32,353 nt of DNA, taken from contig JAPHTA010000004.1 of the NCBI GenBank assembly GCA_026196475.1, forward strand, positions 1 to 32,353, written 5' to 3'. A model generated the notes under the pieces. It was not told where the DNA came from. It saw nothing but the letters and a program-made list of their open reading frames with translations, and ran no database searches. Positions 14,785 through 23,744 of the stretch are shown piece after piece; the first letter of the stretch is position 1, and each line of letters begins with the position of its first letter. The position numbers and the translations under genes were made by a program. This DNA comes from Sedimenticola sp. GTDB lineage: Bacteria; Pseudomonadota; Gammaproteobacteria; Chromatiales; Chromatiaceae.

Positions 14785-14909
14785 CCCGATTTTAGACACC
14801 CCGGACGCAGACAGGTAGTATTCGCCCCGGGAGACCGCTCGCGTCCGGTGCCGGGCCGAGCCAGGGTTTCCCGGCCAAGACCATTGCGAACAGGGGGAGT
14901 CTGTCCGAG

Positions 14910-16664
14910 ATGTGGCGTCTGATACTACTGCTGTTGATCCTTTCCGTCAGTGCCGTTCCGCTGCCCGCCCAGAGCCAGCAGGAAACGGCTGATGCCAATG
15001 CCACTGATGCCGTCGAGGCGGCCGGCCCGCCCGCGTCCCTGAGCTCCCCCCGTGCCACCATGGAGACCTTTCTCCATGCCATGAACGATATCAAGCGGGG
15101 CGATCCGGCCCGGATTGACGATGCGATCACCACGCTGGATCTCTCGGCAGTGAACAAGCTGGTGCGTCGTGAGCGGGGTATCGACCTGGCCTGGATGCTG
15201 CTGGAGGTGATGGATCGTACCCGCCTGGTGGATACCCAGCGCGTTCCCGATCGCAGCCAGGGGGAACCCTGGCTCTTTGCGCGGTACCGTAACGGCAGCA
15301 TCCGTATTGCGCCGATGCAGGACGGACGCTGGTTGTTCGAGGGGGAGGGGCTGGCCAGCTTGCCCAAGATCCTGGATGAGCTGGGCGACCGTGGCCGGGT
15401 CAAGGGCGACGCGGCGGATGACCAGTACCTGCCGTTGCACCTGCGGCTGCGCCAACAGATCCCTGAGTCGCTGAAGCGGCGCGATTTCCTGCTCCAGAAC
15501 TGGCAGTGGCTGGGCCTGTTTCTGATCGTGTTGCTTGGTGTCGTGGCCGACAAGATGGTCTCCTTCCTGCTGGCCCGACTGGTGCACCGCTGGAAGAACC
15601 GTTCCCGGCACAGCGAGTACCAGCAGCTTTCCGACCAGGTGCTGAGGCCCCTGGGGCTGACGGTAATGGCAGTGATCTGGTGGGTCGGAATCAACCTGCT
15701 GGGTCTGGAGGAGACGGCTCTCCTGGTGCTGCTGTTGGCGGTCAAGTTCCTGGCCAGCCTCTCCGGGGTCTGGACCGCCTACCGCCTGGTGGATATCGTC
15801 GCCGTCTACCTGCTCAAGCGTGCCCACCTCACCGATAGCAAGCTGGATGATGCGCTGGTGCCGCTGATCCCTCGGACCCTGAAGATCTTCGTCACCGTGG
15901 TCGGTTTTGTCTTTATCGCCGACAACATCGATGTCGACATCTCCAGCCTGCTGGCCGGTCTCGGGCTGGGCGGCCTGGCCTTCGCGCTGGCCGCCAAGGA
16001 CATGGTGCAGAACCTGTTCGGCTCGGCTACGGTGCTGATGGATCGAACCTTCTCCGTGGGGGACTGGGTCATCGTCGGTAGTGTGGAGGGTTCGGTGGAA
16101 CGGATCGGCTTTCGCAGCACACGCATCCGTACCTTCTACAACTCGGTGGTGACGGTGCCCAACTCCAGGTTTATCACCGCCGACGTGGACAACATGGGGG
16201 AACGGCGCTATCGCCGGCTATCGTGCAAGCTCTCGCTTACCTATGACACGCCACCGGAACGGATCGAAGCCTTCTGCGAGGGGGTTAGGGAGCTGATCCG
16301 CCAGCATCCCTACATGCGCAAGGACTACTATCACGTCTACCTGAACGAGTTTGCCGCCTCCGCTCTGAACGTGCTGCTGTATGTGTTCTGGGAGACTCCG
16401 GAGTGGAGTACCGAGCTGCGTGAACGGCACCGTTTCATGCTTGATATCCTGCGCCTGGCCAAGCGCCTCGGGGTCGAGTTTGCCTTCCCCACCCAGACCC
16501 TCTACATGCGTTCGGAAACTGACTTTACACCACCCACGGAGGATGGACTGGCGCAGGAGCAGGCCTTCGAGCGGGGACGCAGCGAAGCGGTATCGATTGT
16601 TGCCGAATCCACCGGTATTGGCGTCAGGCCACCGCCGGTGGAGTTTCCGCCGGTCAAGTCATGA
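14910..16664 (+). CDS. MscS-family mechanosensitive channel with periplasmic N-terminal domain
   Basis: A 584-residue membrane protein. A signal peptide (WRLILLLLILSVSAVPLPAQS) leads into a roughly 170-residue soluble region with PRATMETFLHAMNDI. Several membrane helices start near residue 195 (WLGLFLIVLLGVVADKMVSF, LTVMAVIWWVGINLLGL, TALLVLLLAVKFLASL, IFVTVVGFVFIADNI). The MscS pore helix and beta domain are unmistakable: LLAGLGLGGLAFALAAKDMVQN, then MDRTFSVGDWVIVGSVEGSVERIGFRSTRIRT and VVTVPNSRF. It probably relieves osmotic stress at the inner membrane, the extra N-terminal domain facing the periplasm. It overlaps the next gene by four bases. Confidence 0.92.
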   Translation: MWRLILLLLILSVSAVPLPAQSQQETADANATDAVEAAGPPASLSSPRATMETFLHAMNDIKRGDPARIDDAITTLDLSAVNKLVRRERGIDLAWMLLEVMDRTRLVDTQRVPDRSQGEPWLFARYRNGSIRIAPMQDGRWLFEGEGLASLPKILDELGDRGRVKGDAADDQYLPLHLRLRQQIPESLKRRDFLLQNWQWLGLFLIVLLGVVADKMVSFLLARLVHRWKNRSRHSEYQQLSDQVLRPLGLTVMAVIWWVGINLLGLEETALLVLLLAVKFLASLSGVWTAYRLVDIVAVYLLKRAHLTDSKLDDALVPLIPRTLKIFVTVVGFVFIADNIDVDISSLLAGLGLGGLAFALAAKDMVQNLFGSATVLMDRTFSVGDWVIVGSVEGSVERIGFRSTRIRTFYNSVVTVPNSRFITADVDNMGERRYRRLSCKLSLTYDTPPERIEAFCEGVRELIRQHPYMRKDYYHVYLNEFAASALNVLLYVFWETPEWSTELRERHRFMLDILRLAKRLGVEFAFPTQTLYMRSETDFTPPTEDGLAQEQAFERGRSEAVSIVAESTGIGVRPPPVEFPPVKS

Positions 16665-17743
16665 AGCGGCCCCGGTCCCGCTGGCTCCTGAGCTGGCTCC
16701 TACTGGCGGCACCGGCAGCGGCAATGCCGGGGGATCCGGTCGAAGCGGGTTACCAGGCGTTCGAGCAGGAGCAGTGGCAGACAGCCTACGAGTATGCGGT
16801 ACTGCCCGCCGGGCAGGGTGATCCCCGGGCCCAGTACCTGCTCAGCCGCCTGTTTTCCGAGGGACATGGTGTGCCGGCCGATCCGGTCACCGCGCTCACC
16901 TTTTTGACCTTCGCTGCCCGGGGCGACCACCCACAGGCCCAGTACCGGTTGGGCAACCATTACCACCGGGGCGAGTTGATGGAGCGGGATCCGGTGCTGG
17001 CCCACCAATGGTGGCAGAGGGCAGCGGAGCAGGGCGTGATTGAAGCCCAGCTCCGGCTGGCTGCCGCCTATGCGCTGGGGCTCGGGGTGGAACGGGACAG
17101 GGAGAGGGCTATCGGCTGGTACCGCCGTGCCGCTGAACAGGGATCAGCCGAGGCTGCAGCCATACTCTCCCGCGACGGTTTTCCTGTCCTTGCTGAGACA
17201 CCCTCTGTGCCGGGTGACTACAGCCGGGTGTCGGACGGGCGTGCAGAAGACAACTCGCAGCGGGTGGCCGGCTATCCGGTTGCTGCGAAACGGGAATCGA
17301 TCCCCTGGCAGCACCGGGTTTCGGGACGCTCGGTGGTTGTCGAGAGTATCCGCCTGTCTGGCGGGATCCCGAACCCCGACCCGGTGCTGGCCAATGCCGC
17401 TTCCGTACCGGCGGTCCCGTCTGCCAGCGAACTCGGCGATGACGACTGGTTTGCCCGGCAACCCGCGGAATACTTTACACTGCAACTGTTTAGCAGCGAC
17501 AAGCGACACAGCGCCGAGCGGGTGGCACGCCAGCTGAACAGCGATCTGCCGGTGGCGATCTTCTCTTTCAATCGGTTCGGCTATCGCTGGTTCGGGGTCT
17601 TGGCCGGCAGCTTCGAGGGTATTGAGCAGGCGCGGGTGGCGCGTGAAGTGCTGCTGCAGAACAATAGCCTGGAGCAGCCGTGGATACGCCGTTTCCGCAG
17701 TGTCAGGAAATCAGAGCCGCAATCGAAGCAGGTGTCCCGCTAA
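16661..17743 (+). CDS. Exported Sel1-repeat and SPOR-domain protein
   Basis: A 360-residue envelope protein with a signal peptide (RSRWLLSWLLLAAPAAAMP). Sel1-like TPR repeats cover about residues 40-165, recognisable as AQYLLSRLFSEGHGVPADP, AQYRLGNHYHRGELMERDP and AQLRLAAAYALGLGVERDR, each followed by a W or A-rich second helix. A low-complexity linker leads to a C-terminal SPOR-like domain (about 265-345: FTLQLFSSDKRHSAERVARQ, then RWFGVLAGSFEGIEQARVA). SPOR domains bind denuded peptidoglycan glycan, often at division sites, so this is likely a periplasmic scaffold. The start codon overlaps the mechanosensitive channel stop, hinting at a shared cell-envelope task. Confidence 0.88.
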   Translation: MKRPRSRWLLSWLLLAAPAAAMPGDPVEAGYQAFEQEQWQTAYEYAVLPAGQGDPRAQYLLSRLFSEGHGVPADPVTALTFLTFAARGDHPQAQYRLGNHYHRGELMERDPVLAHQWWQRAAEQGVIEAQLRLAAAYALGLGVERDRERAIGWYRRAAEQGSAEAAAILSRDGFPVLAETPSVPGDYSRVSDGRAEDNSQRVAGYPVAAKRESIPWQHRVSGRSVVVESIRLSGGIPNPDPVLANAASVPAVPSASELGDDDWFARQPAEYFTLQLFSSDKRHSAERVARQLNSDLPVAIFSFNRFGYRWFGVLAGSFEGIEQARVAREVLLQNNSLEQPWIRRFRSVRKSEPQSKQVSR

Positions 17744-17749
17744 CGGGTG

Positions 17750-19201
17750 CTAGAGCCCGCCCATGCAGAGATACTTCATCTCCAGAAAATCATCCATGCC
17801 GTAACGTGAACCCTCACGTCCTATACCCGACTCCTTGATGCCGCCGAAGGGGGCCACTGCGGTGGAGATGATCCCCTCGTTGATACCCACCATGCCGGTC
17901 TCCAGCGCTTCCGCCACGCGCCAGATGCGCCCGATGTCCCGGGCGTAGAAGTAGGAGGCCAGTCCGAACGGGGTGTCGTTGGCCAGGGTGATCGCCTCCT
18001 GTTCGGTCCTGAACCGGAACAGCGGCGAGACCGGCCCGAAGGTCTCCTCGCAGGCGACCTGCATATCGCTGGTCACGTCGGCCAGGATGGTAGGCTGGAA
18101 GAAGGTCCCACCCAGGGAATGCAGCTTGCCCCCGGTCACCAGGCGCGCCCCCCTGGCCAGGGCATCGTCGATGTGTTGCTGCACTTTGTCCACGGCGGCC
18201 TGGTTGATCAGGGGACCCTGCTGGACGTCCCCGCTCTGTGCCGGGCCCACCTTGAGACCGGCAACCGCCTCCGCCAGCTTTTCGGCGAACTCGTCGTAGA
18301 CACCCTCCTGTACCAGGAAACGGTTGGTGCAGACGCAGGTCTGGCCGCTGTTGCGGTACTTGGAGGCCAGGGCACCGGCGACTGCGGCATCGATGTCCGC
18401 ATCGTCGAAGACCAGGAACGGGGCGTTGCCGCCCAGCTCCAGAGAGATTTTTTTGACCGTGTCGGCACACTGCCGCATCAGGATCTTGCCGACGGCGGTG
18501 GAGCCGGTGAAGGAGAGTTTACGCACGATCGGGCTGGCAGTCAGCGCTCCCCCCACCGCCTCAGCGTCCAGGGTTGGTATAACGTTGAACACGCCCGGTG
18601 GGATGCCGGCCTCTTCTGCCAGTGCCGCCAGTGCCAGGGCGGACAGCGGGGTGTCTGGCGCCGGCTTGATCAGCACGCTGCAGCCGGCGGCGATCGCCGG
18701 TGCGCACTTGCGGGTGATCATGGCATTCGGAAAGTTCCACGGGGTGATCGCGGCAACCACGCCGATCGGCTGTTTCAGAACCAGGAAACGCCTGTCCGGG
18801 GCATGGGCCGGAATAATGTCGCCGTAGACCCGTTTTGCCTCCTCGGCAAACCATTCGATGAAGCTGGCGCCATAGGCGATTTCACCACGGCTCTCGGCCA
18901 TCGGCTTGCCCTGTTCCAGGCTGAGCAGTTGTGCCAGCTCCTCCTGGTGCTGCATGATCAGCTCATACCAGCGCCGCATCAGGTTGCTGCGCTCCTGGGC
19001 CGTATACTGGCGCCAAAGGTGGAAGGCGATCTCTGCCTGGCCGATGGCCCGCTCCGTCTCGGCGGCGCCGAGTGAGGGTACGCGGGTGATCTCGCTGCCG
19101 TCGGCCGGGTTGGTTACCGGGAAAGTGGTGCCATCATCTGCGCCGACCCATTCTCCATTGATGTAGGCGAGATTTTTCAAAAGCTTGTCGACGGCGGGCA
19201 T
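17750..19201 (-). CDS. gabD: NAD(P)-dependent succinate-semialdehyde dehydrogenase
   Basis: A 483-residue aldehyde dehydrogenase of the GabD branch, oxidising succinate semialdehyde to succinate. Landmarks in order: ITPWNFPNAMITRK (cofactor fold), KPAPDTPLSALALA, FTGSTAVGK, LELGGNAPFLVF (general-base Glu), NSGQTCVCTNRFLVQ (nucleophilic Cys), EETFGPVSPLFRF and C-terminal GREGSRYGMDDFLEMKYLCMGGL, the ending typical of GabD. AGGAG precedes the ATG at 19201 by six bases. No GABA transaminase gene is nearby, so the source of its substrate is unclear. Only six bases separate its stop from the convergent SPOR gene. Confidence 0.92.
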   Translation of the reverse strand: MPAVDKLLKNLAYINGEWVGADDGTTFPVTNPADGSEITRVPSLGAAETERAIGQAEIAFHLWRQYTAQERSNLMRRWYELIMQHQEELAQLLSLEQGKPMAESRGEIAYGASFIEWFAEEAKRVYGDIIPAHAPDRRFLVLKQPIGVVAAITPWNFPNAMITRKCAPAIAAGCSVLIKPAPDTPLSALALAALAEEAGIPPGVFNVIPTLDAEAVGGALTASPIVRKLSFTGSTAVGKILMRQCADTVKKISLELGGNAPFLVFDDADIDAAVAGALASKYRNSGQTCVCTNRFLVQEGVYDEFAEKLAEAVAGLKVGPAQSGDVQQGPLINQAAVDKVQQHIDDALARGARLVTGGKLHSLGGTFFQPTILADVTSDMQVACEETFGPVSPLFRFRTEQEAITLANDTPFGLASYFYARDIGRIWRVAEALETGMVGINEGIISTAVAPFGGIKESGIGREGSRYGMDDFLEMKYLCMGGL

Positions 19202-19220
19202 CTTTATCTCCTGCAGTGGT

Positions 19221-19249
19221 TGTCACATCTGTTACCGGACATGGTGACA
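19221..19249. promoter_or_regulatory. Dyad upstream of gabD
   Basis: TGTCAC and GTGACA are perfect 6-base arms separated by 17 bases, 20 bases upstream of the gabD start. It may be an operator for a dimeric regulator or a leader hairpin. Weak evidence on its own. Confidence 0.3.
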
Positions 19250-19289
19250 CTATCGCCAGGGGCTATCAAACCATGCCGGACGGGGTTGT

Positions 19290-20795
19290 TCAGACGCTGC
19301 CGGCAACAGGATTCCCGGCCGGGTAGTCAATTGCACCGTGGTACAACTCGATGAAATCTGCTGCCGACCGGGATGGCGGAAAGCTCTGCCCCATCACGTG
19401 CTGGGCTAGCTTTTGCCACCAGATTGCCGGCTTGGCACGGAAGCGGGTGGCCCGGTCAAGGGCATCTGCCAGTGGTTCAACCCTGTTTTCAGAATACAGG
19501 AACCCGCTGGCGACGCCGTTCATCAGGTTGGCCGCGGTTGCATCGGTAAGCGACTCCCGCATCGCCGCGGTAGCGTGCGCAATGGGGATGGTGCCATAGC
19601 CGAGGGCGGCCAGGGCAGGCCGTGCAGACGGGTAGGCCGGGGCTGGCAACAGCAGGCAGTCGCTGCTGGCAAGAATCCGGTGTTTCAGGGCCTCGTCCCC
19701 GGCGCCTCCCAGGGTGAAATAGCGAGGGTATGCCTTCGCCAGATCCTGAGTGGCCTGGCGTATGCCGTGATCGCCCCCCACCGAGGCGACAATATGCAGT
19801 GACGGGAAGTGCTCCATTCGCTCCATCAGACCTTTCAGCAGCTCTATCTCCTGCCAAGAGGCCTCGTCCGGCAGGTAGCCCAGCAGCAGGCTGCCATCTT
19901 CGACTGGCAGTGCGAGTTGCTCGCACAGGCGCTTCCGGTTGAGCTGCTTGAGCTCGAACGAAGCGCTGTCGAAATGCTGTTCGATGAAGGGGTCGGTGGT
20001 GGGGCTCCAGCGTTGGTAGTCGATCCCGCTGAAGATGCTTTTAACCTGTTCCTGGCGCGAGAGCAGTTCCCGGGACAGCGGGTGAGTCCCGGGCGTCTGC
20101 AGAAGCTCATCCCGGTACCCGTTGCTGGGGAGAAGCACCCTGTCGGCGGTGATCGCCGCCGCCCGCTCGAAAGAGAAACCGCCCTCGATGGTCAGCGCGC
20201 CCGATTTGAGCAGGTCCACCGGCAGTGCCAGCGGGGTGATCTGGTCGCTGTCCAGGGTTACATGCGCGGTCTGGTGCATGCTGTAGACGGTGGCCGGCCG
20301 GTTCCACTCGCCGGCAACCAGTGCCACCGGAAGAGCGCTGCCCCAGCCGGCACAGTGCAGCAGGTCCGGCTGCCAGTTGAGTCCGGCCTGGTTGATGGCA
20401 AGCAGCGAGACTGCCCGGCTGAACAGTCCGAAGCGTCTGCCGTTGTCTCTCCAGGGGGTTCCCTCGGGGTCCCGGTAAGGGTCTCCTTCCCGGTCAAACA
20501 GTCCCGGCATCTGCAGCAGGTAGAGTGTGCAGCCATTGTCCAGCTTGCCCTGCAGCAGCGTGGCCATCGTATCGCAGCCTGGCAGCCGCAGGCGTGCAAT
20601 CTGCTTCAGCTCGCGCTTTTGGGCCAGGACCTGAGGGTAGGCCGGCAGCACCAGCCGGACGTCGTGTCCAAGGGTGCCCAGTGTCATGCAAAGGGTCTCG
20701 GTAAACTCTGCCAGCTCTCCGCTGCCGGCCAGTGACCGGGCTTCGCCGGAGGCAAGAAGAATTCGCAGTGGGGCCTGTGAGAGGTCTCTGTTCAT
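19290..20795 (-). CDS. Glycogen/starch synthase homologue (GT5) lacking catalytic residues
   Basis: A 501-residue protein that aligns end to end with bacterial GlgA: LRILLASGEA at the start, DVRLVLPAYPQV, LYLLQMPGLFDREGDPYRD, PDLLHCAGWGSALPVAL, VKSIFSGIDYQRWSPTTDP, LAALGYGTIPIAHATA, NLMNGVASGFLYSE. The active-site positions are replaced. The KTGGLAD loop reads AGSGELAE (no Lys), DWH reads GWG (no His), the RLTSQKG segment reads YLPDEASWQE (no Arg or Lys) and the FEPCGL glutamate region reads AYPSARP. It is therefore probably not an active ADP-glucose transferase, and may instead bind glucan or regulate. The frame is intact and well conserved in length, so it is not simple decay. It lies 109 bases downstream of the deacetylase-like gene. 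Confidence 0.85.
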   Translation of the reverse strand: MNRDLSQAPLRILLASGEARSLAGSGELAEFTETLCMTLGTLGHDVRLVLPAYPQVLAQKRELKQIARLRLPGCDTMATLLQGKLDNGCTLYLLQMPGLFDREGDPYRDPEGTPWRDNGRRFGLFSRAVSLLAINQAGLNWQPDLLHCAGWGSALPVALVAGEWNRPATVYSMHQTAHVTLDSDQITPLALPVDLLKSGALTIEGGFSFERAAAITADRVLLPSNGYRDELLQTPGTHPLSRELLSRQEQVKSIFSGIDYQRWSPTTDPFIEQHFDSASFELKQLNRKRLCEQLALPVEDGSLLLGYLPDEASWQEIELLKGLMERMEHFPSLHIVASVGGDHGIRQATQDLAKAYPRYFTLGGAGDEALKHRILASSDCLLLPAPAYPSARPALAALGYGTIPIAHATAAMRESLTDATAANLMNGVASGFLYSENRVEPLADALDRATRFRAKPAIWWQKLAQHVMGQSFPPSRSAADFIELYHGAIDYPAGNPVAGSV

Positions 20796-20904
20796 TGATC
20801 TGGATACTGGAATCGTCAGCGCTGTTATTGTTCGGTTTGGCGAGTATTCGACAGTACGACTAAAAGGAGTATATCAGAATCCCCCTGCACGGCGAGTCGA
20901 GTCT

Positions 20905-21837
20905 TCATGAACCGCACAGGGCAGATAGCGTCTCCACCCAGGCGCTGGCGATATGGGACCGGTTGTAGCCGCCCCCGCCGAGCGCGAGGATTCGGCCCTG
21001 GCAATGCACTTCGGCGTAGCTTCGCAGGTAGGTCGCCACGTGACGATGCACCTGGTTGCTGAACTGCATGTGGGTAAGAGGATCGCCGGCGATACTGTCG
21101 GCACCGCACTGCAGGATTATGAATTCGGGCTGTTGTTTTTCCAGGTAACTTTCGATTTGCGGCCAGTGGTGGAAGAAAAGATCATCGTTCGCGCCGGGGG
21201 GCAGGGGGATGTTCAGCTTTCTCCCCTCGGCCGGCCCGGTCCCGGTCTCCCCGGCGGCGCCGGTACCGGGATAGAGGTATCGTCCATCCTCGTGTACATC
21301 GACAAATGCCAGGTCAGGATCATCTTCAAAGCCGTAGAAGACCCCGTCCGCATGGTGTGCGTCGATGTCGACGTAGAGCACCCGACGTACCCGGTGCCGC
21401 AGTCGAAGCGCCTCGATGGCGATAGCGCAGTCGTTGAATACACAGAAGCCGGCCGAGGCGGCCCGGCTGGCATGATGCAGCCCGGCAATTGGCACGAAGG
21501 CCCGGTCGGTCGCGCCGTCCATGATCTGCCGAACCGCATCGAGAACCGTGCCGACCACAACCAGTGCCGCTTCGTAGACCCCGGGGAATACCGGAGTATC
21601 CGGGTCCAGCATGCCGCTGCCCCGTGCCGAGAGATCCCGCACCCGGTCCACGTGGTCACGAGTGTGAAACAGCAGGGCATCCTCCTGCCGGCCGGCAACC
21701 GGCTCCATGACTGTCACCCGGCTACCGAGCCCGGACTTCAGAAAGGCTTGCCAGAAGGCGACGAAACGGTCCGGCCCCAGGGGATGATCGTTGCCGAAAC
21801 CGTATCGGGCGAGGGCTTCGCCGGCGTAAAGGTACAC
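20905..21837 (-). CDS. Histone deacetylase / AcuC-type zinc deacetylase family protein
   Basis: A 310-residue arginase/deacetylase-fold hydrolase. Family motifs are present: FHTRDHVDRV, GLHHASRAASAGFCVFNDCAIAI (the tandem catalytic histidines and substrate loop), VLYVDIDAHHADGVFYGF (zinc-binding Asp and His), ILQCGADSIAGDPL (the other zinc Asp) and ALGGGGYN. It should remove acyl groups from lysine, polyamine or another acetylated amine in the cytoplasm. In bacteria the closest known cases are AcuC and acetylpolyamine amidohydrolases; I cannot choose between them. Same strand as the glycogen-synthase homologue and the 596-residue unknown, with gaps near 100 bases on each side. Confidence 0.9.
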   Translation of the reverse strand: MYLYAGEALARYGFGNDHPLGPDRFVAFWQAFLKSGLGSRVTVMEPVAGRQEDALLFHTRDHVDRVRDLSARGSGMLDPDTPVFPGVYEAALVVVGTVLDAVRQIMDGATDRAFVPIAGLHHASRAASAGFCVFNDCAIAIEALRLRHRVRRVLYVDIDAHHADGVFYGFEDDPDLAFVDVHEDGRYLYPGTGAAGETGTGPAEGRKLNIPLPPGANDDLFFHHWPQIESYLEKQQPEFIILQCGADSIAGDPLTHMQFSNQVHRHVATYLRSYAEVHCQGRILALGGGGYNRSHIASAWVETLSALCGS

Positions 21838-21935
21838 GATCGGTTACTCCGTGATCTGCTACCGGAAGCGGATAGTCGGCCAGGGCTGACTGTCCATCCG
21901 GCGTCTTGGTGGCCGGGTGCCCGGATGATCCGGTC

Positions 21936-23726
21936 CTACGAGAAGAGGCGGCCCAGCCAGGTGCGTCTCTTTTCCGGGCGCGACTCGGTCGGCCTCTTTT
22001 GTCGCAATATCGAGGGGCGCTTGATGATCCCCTTCAGGCACTGGTTGCAAATCTCATTGTAGAGCGCCCGGGACTCCTTCAACAAGGCCTCCTTGTCGCG
22101 CACGAAATAGTCACTGGCGCCGGAGTTGAAAGCGTCGACGATATGCTGGAACCCCTCGAAGGTCTCGGCGATGATGAACTGGGTCGACTCGTTCTGCAGG
22201 AACACCAGTTCATCGATCATCTCCTTGAGTGAACGCTCTTTCTGTTTCTCGTGATCCATCAATCCGTGCAGCTTGGCCTTCAGTACATCGCTGAACTGTT
22301 TGATCTGGGAGACCTTCTGTTCGTCGGGAACGATCAGGTTGCGGTCCACGACCACCTTCAGCTGGGCGATGTTCTGAATCAGGTGGTAGGTTGTCAGGTC
22401 GCTGATCAGGCTGCGCATCCGCTCCAGTTCTATATCGCTGTCATTGCTGGCGATCGCCCGGCTTTGCGAGAGCAGGGCGGTGTTGGAGAAGAGGATCGAA
22501 TAGGTCTTGATCCAGCTGGCAAGCTGCGTCGGACTGAGTGCAGTCGAGATGCTGAGAGCGGCCCGTTCCAGCTCGGAAAACGGTTTTCCCGCGGCACTCT
22601 GCATCTGCCTGGAGGAGAGTTCGAACACGTCCTTGAGACAGACCAGCTTTTCCAGGGCAACCCTGACCTTGGCCTCCTCATCCTCTGCCAGCTTGTCGGC
22701 GCCCGGTGCAAGCTGTTTCAAAAACTCGTTGGTCTGGGCCAGCTCCGTCTCGATCATACGGTGGCGGATGCGCATCTGTTCCTCGGCGCACAGGTACTCG
22801 TTGAGGAAGGTTGACGCCAATCGCTTGATAATGGCCTTCTCGTCCAGATTGATCTGCAGCAGCAGGTCATCGAAGATCTTGCGTGCTTTCGGGGTCAGGC
22901 TCTGCGCCCCTTTGTACTGCAGCACGTAGGAGATCTGGTTACTGATACTCTTGTACTCATCTTCCGGCAACAGCTGGTGTTTCAGCACGTACTTGAGCAG
23001 GGTGTTGATGGCCAGGTGCAGCTCAACCTGGCGCGCCAGGGAGGGTTCGATCCCGCTGCTTTTATAACTGTTGAAGAGGTTGAAATCCTTCTGCTCGGTG
23101 TCGTTTTCTCCACCGGGCAGAGGAGGCATGTCACCATGCATCACCTGCACCACCCTGAGCAGGTAGGGCTTAACCGACAGGTACTTGTAGCCGGACCGGA
23201 GCTGCCGGTACAGTTCATTGAACTGGTCGTTGAGGAGGGTTGCGTTCTTCAGTGGCAGGTTGCTGTAGGGTTGCAGGGTATCAATGATTGCGCGCCTGCC
23301 ACGTTCTATGCGGACCAGGGCTTCCTTATACTCGTTGACCAGGTCGTCGGTCAGTTTCTTGGCATCGGCCTGGTCGCAGTTCTTGCGGATTTCGCTTAGA
23401 AAGTCATCCGGCATCTTGGAACGGGTGTAGATATCCGCTACCGCTTCACCAAACTTCTTCTTGAGCTGTTCGGCAATCTCGAAATAGCTGGCCTGGATGG
23501 TCAGCCCTCCGCTCTGGTCGAGCGCCTCTTCCAGTTCGCCGAGAAGACCGGCTGCGAGCTCCTCCAGGCGGGCAGACGAAGATATCCTCTCACCGGCCAG
23601 CAGGCGGCGGTAGGTGTTCATGTAGTCCGGAGCGCATTTGATCTGGTCTACCAGGCGAATCAGCCCCGTGACATCCCGGCGGTCATACTTTTCCAGTAAT
23701 GCGGTTTGCTGTGCAGATAGTTCCAT
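21936..23726 (-). CDS. Large helical protein of unknown function, divergent from cheV
   Basis: A 596-residue protein I cannot assign to a family. It appears entirely alpha-helical and cytoplasmic: no signal peptide, no membrane segment, and long charged stretches such as EIAEQLKKKFGEAV, MRIRHRMIETELAQTNEFLKQL and MDHEKQKERSLKEMIDELVFLQ that could form helical bundles or coiled coils. The C-terminus is basic and aromatic (KRRTWLGRLFS), perhaps a binding tail. I prefer the ATG at 23726 (AGG seven bases upstream); TTG at 23744 is open. It is transcribed away from cheV across a 470-base gap. The context hints at a signalling or motility role, without direct evidence. Confidence 0.75.
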   Translation of the reverse strand: MELSAQQTALLEKYDRRDVTGLIRLVDQIKCAPDYMNTYRRLLAGERISSSARLEELAAGLLGELEEALDQSGGLTIQASYFEIAEQLKKKFGEAVADIYTRSKMPDDFLSEIRKNCDQADAKKLTDDLVNEYKEALVRIERGRRAIIDTLQPYSNLPLKNATLLNDQFNELYRQLRSGYKYLSVKPYLLRVVQVMHGDMPPLPGGENDTEQKDFNLFNSYKSSGIEPSLARQVELHLAINTLLKYVLKHQLLPEDEYKSISNQISYVLQYKGAQSLTPKARKIFDDLLLQINLDEKAIIKRLASTFLNEYLCAEEQMRIRHRMIETELAQTNEFLKQLAPGADKLAEDEEAKVRVALEKLVCLKDVFELSSRQMQSAAGKPFSELERAALSISTALSPTQLASWIKTYSILFSNTALLSQSRAIASNDSDIELERMRSLISDLTTYHLIQNIAQLKVVVDRNLIVPDEQKVSQIKQFSDVLKAKLHGLMDHEKQKERSLKEMIDELVFLQNESTQFIIAETFEGFQHIVDAFNSGASDYFVRDKEALLKESRALYNEICNQCLKGIIKRPSILRQKRPTESRPEKRRTWLGRLFS

Positions 23727-23744
23727 GTTCAACCTGATTGACAA

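Noticed and set aside
14801..14848. Inverted repeat CCGGACGC/GCGTCCGG after panC as a terminator
   Set aside because: The loop is 32 bases and no T-run follows, so it does not fit a terminator.
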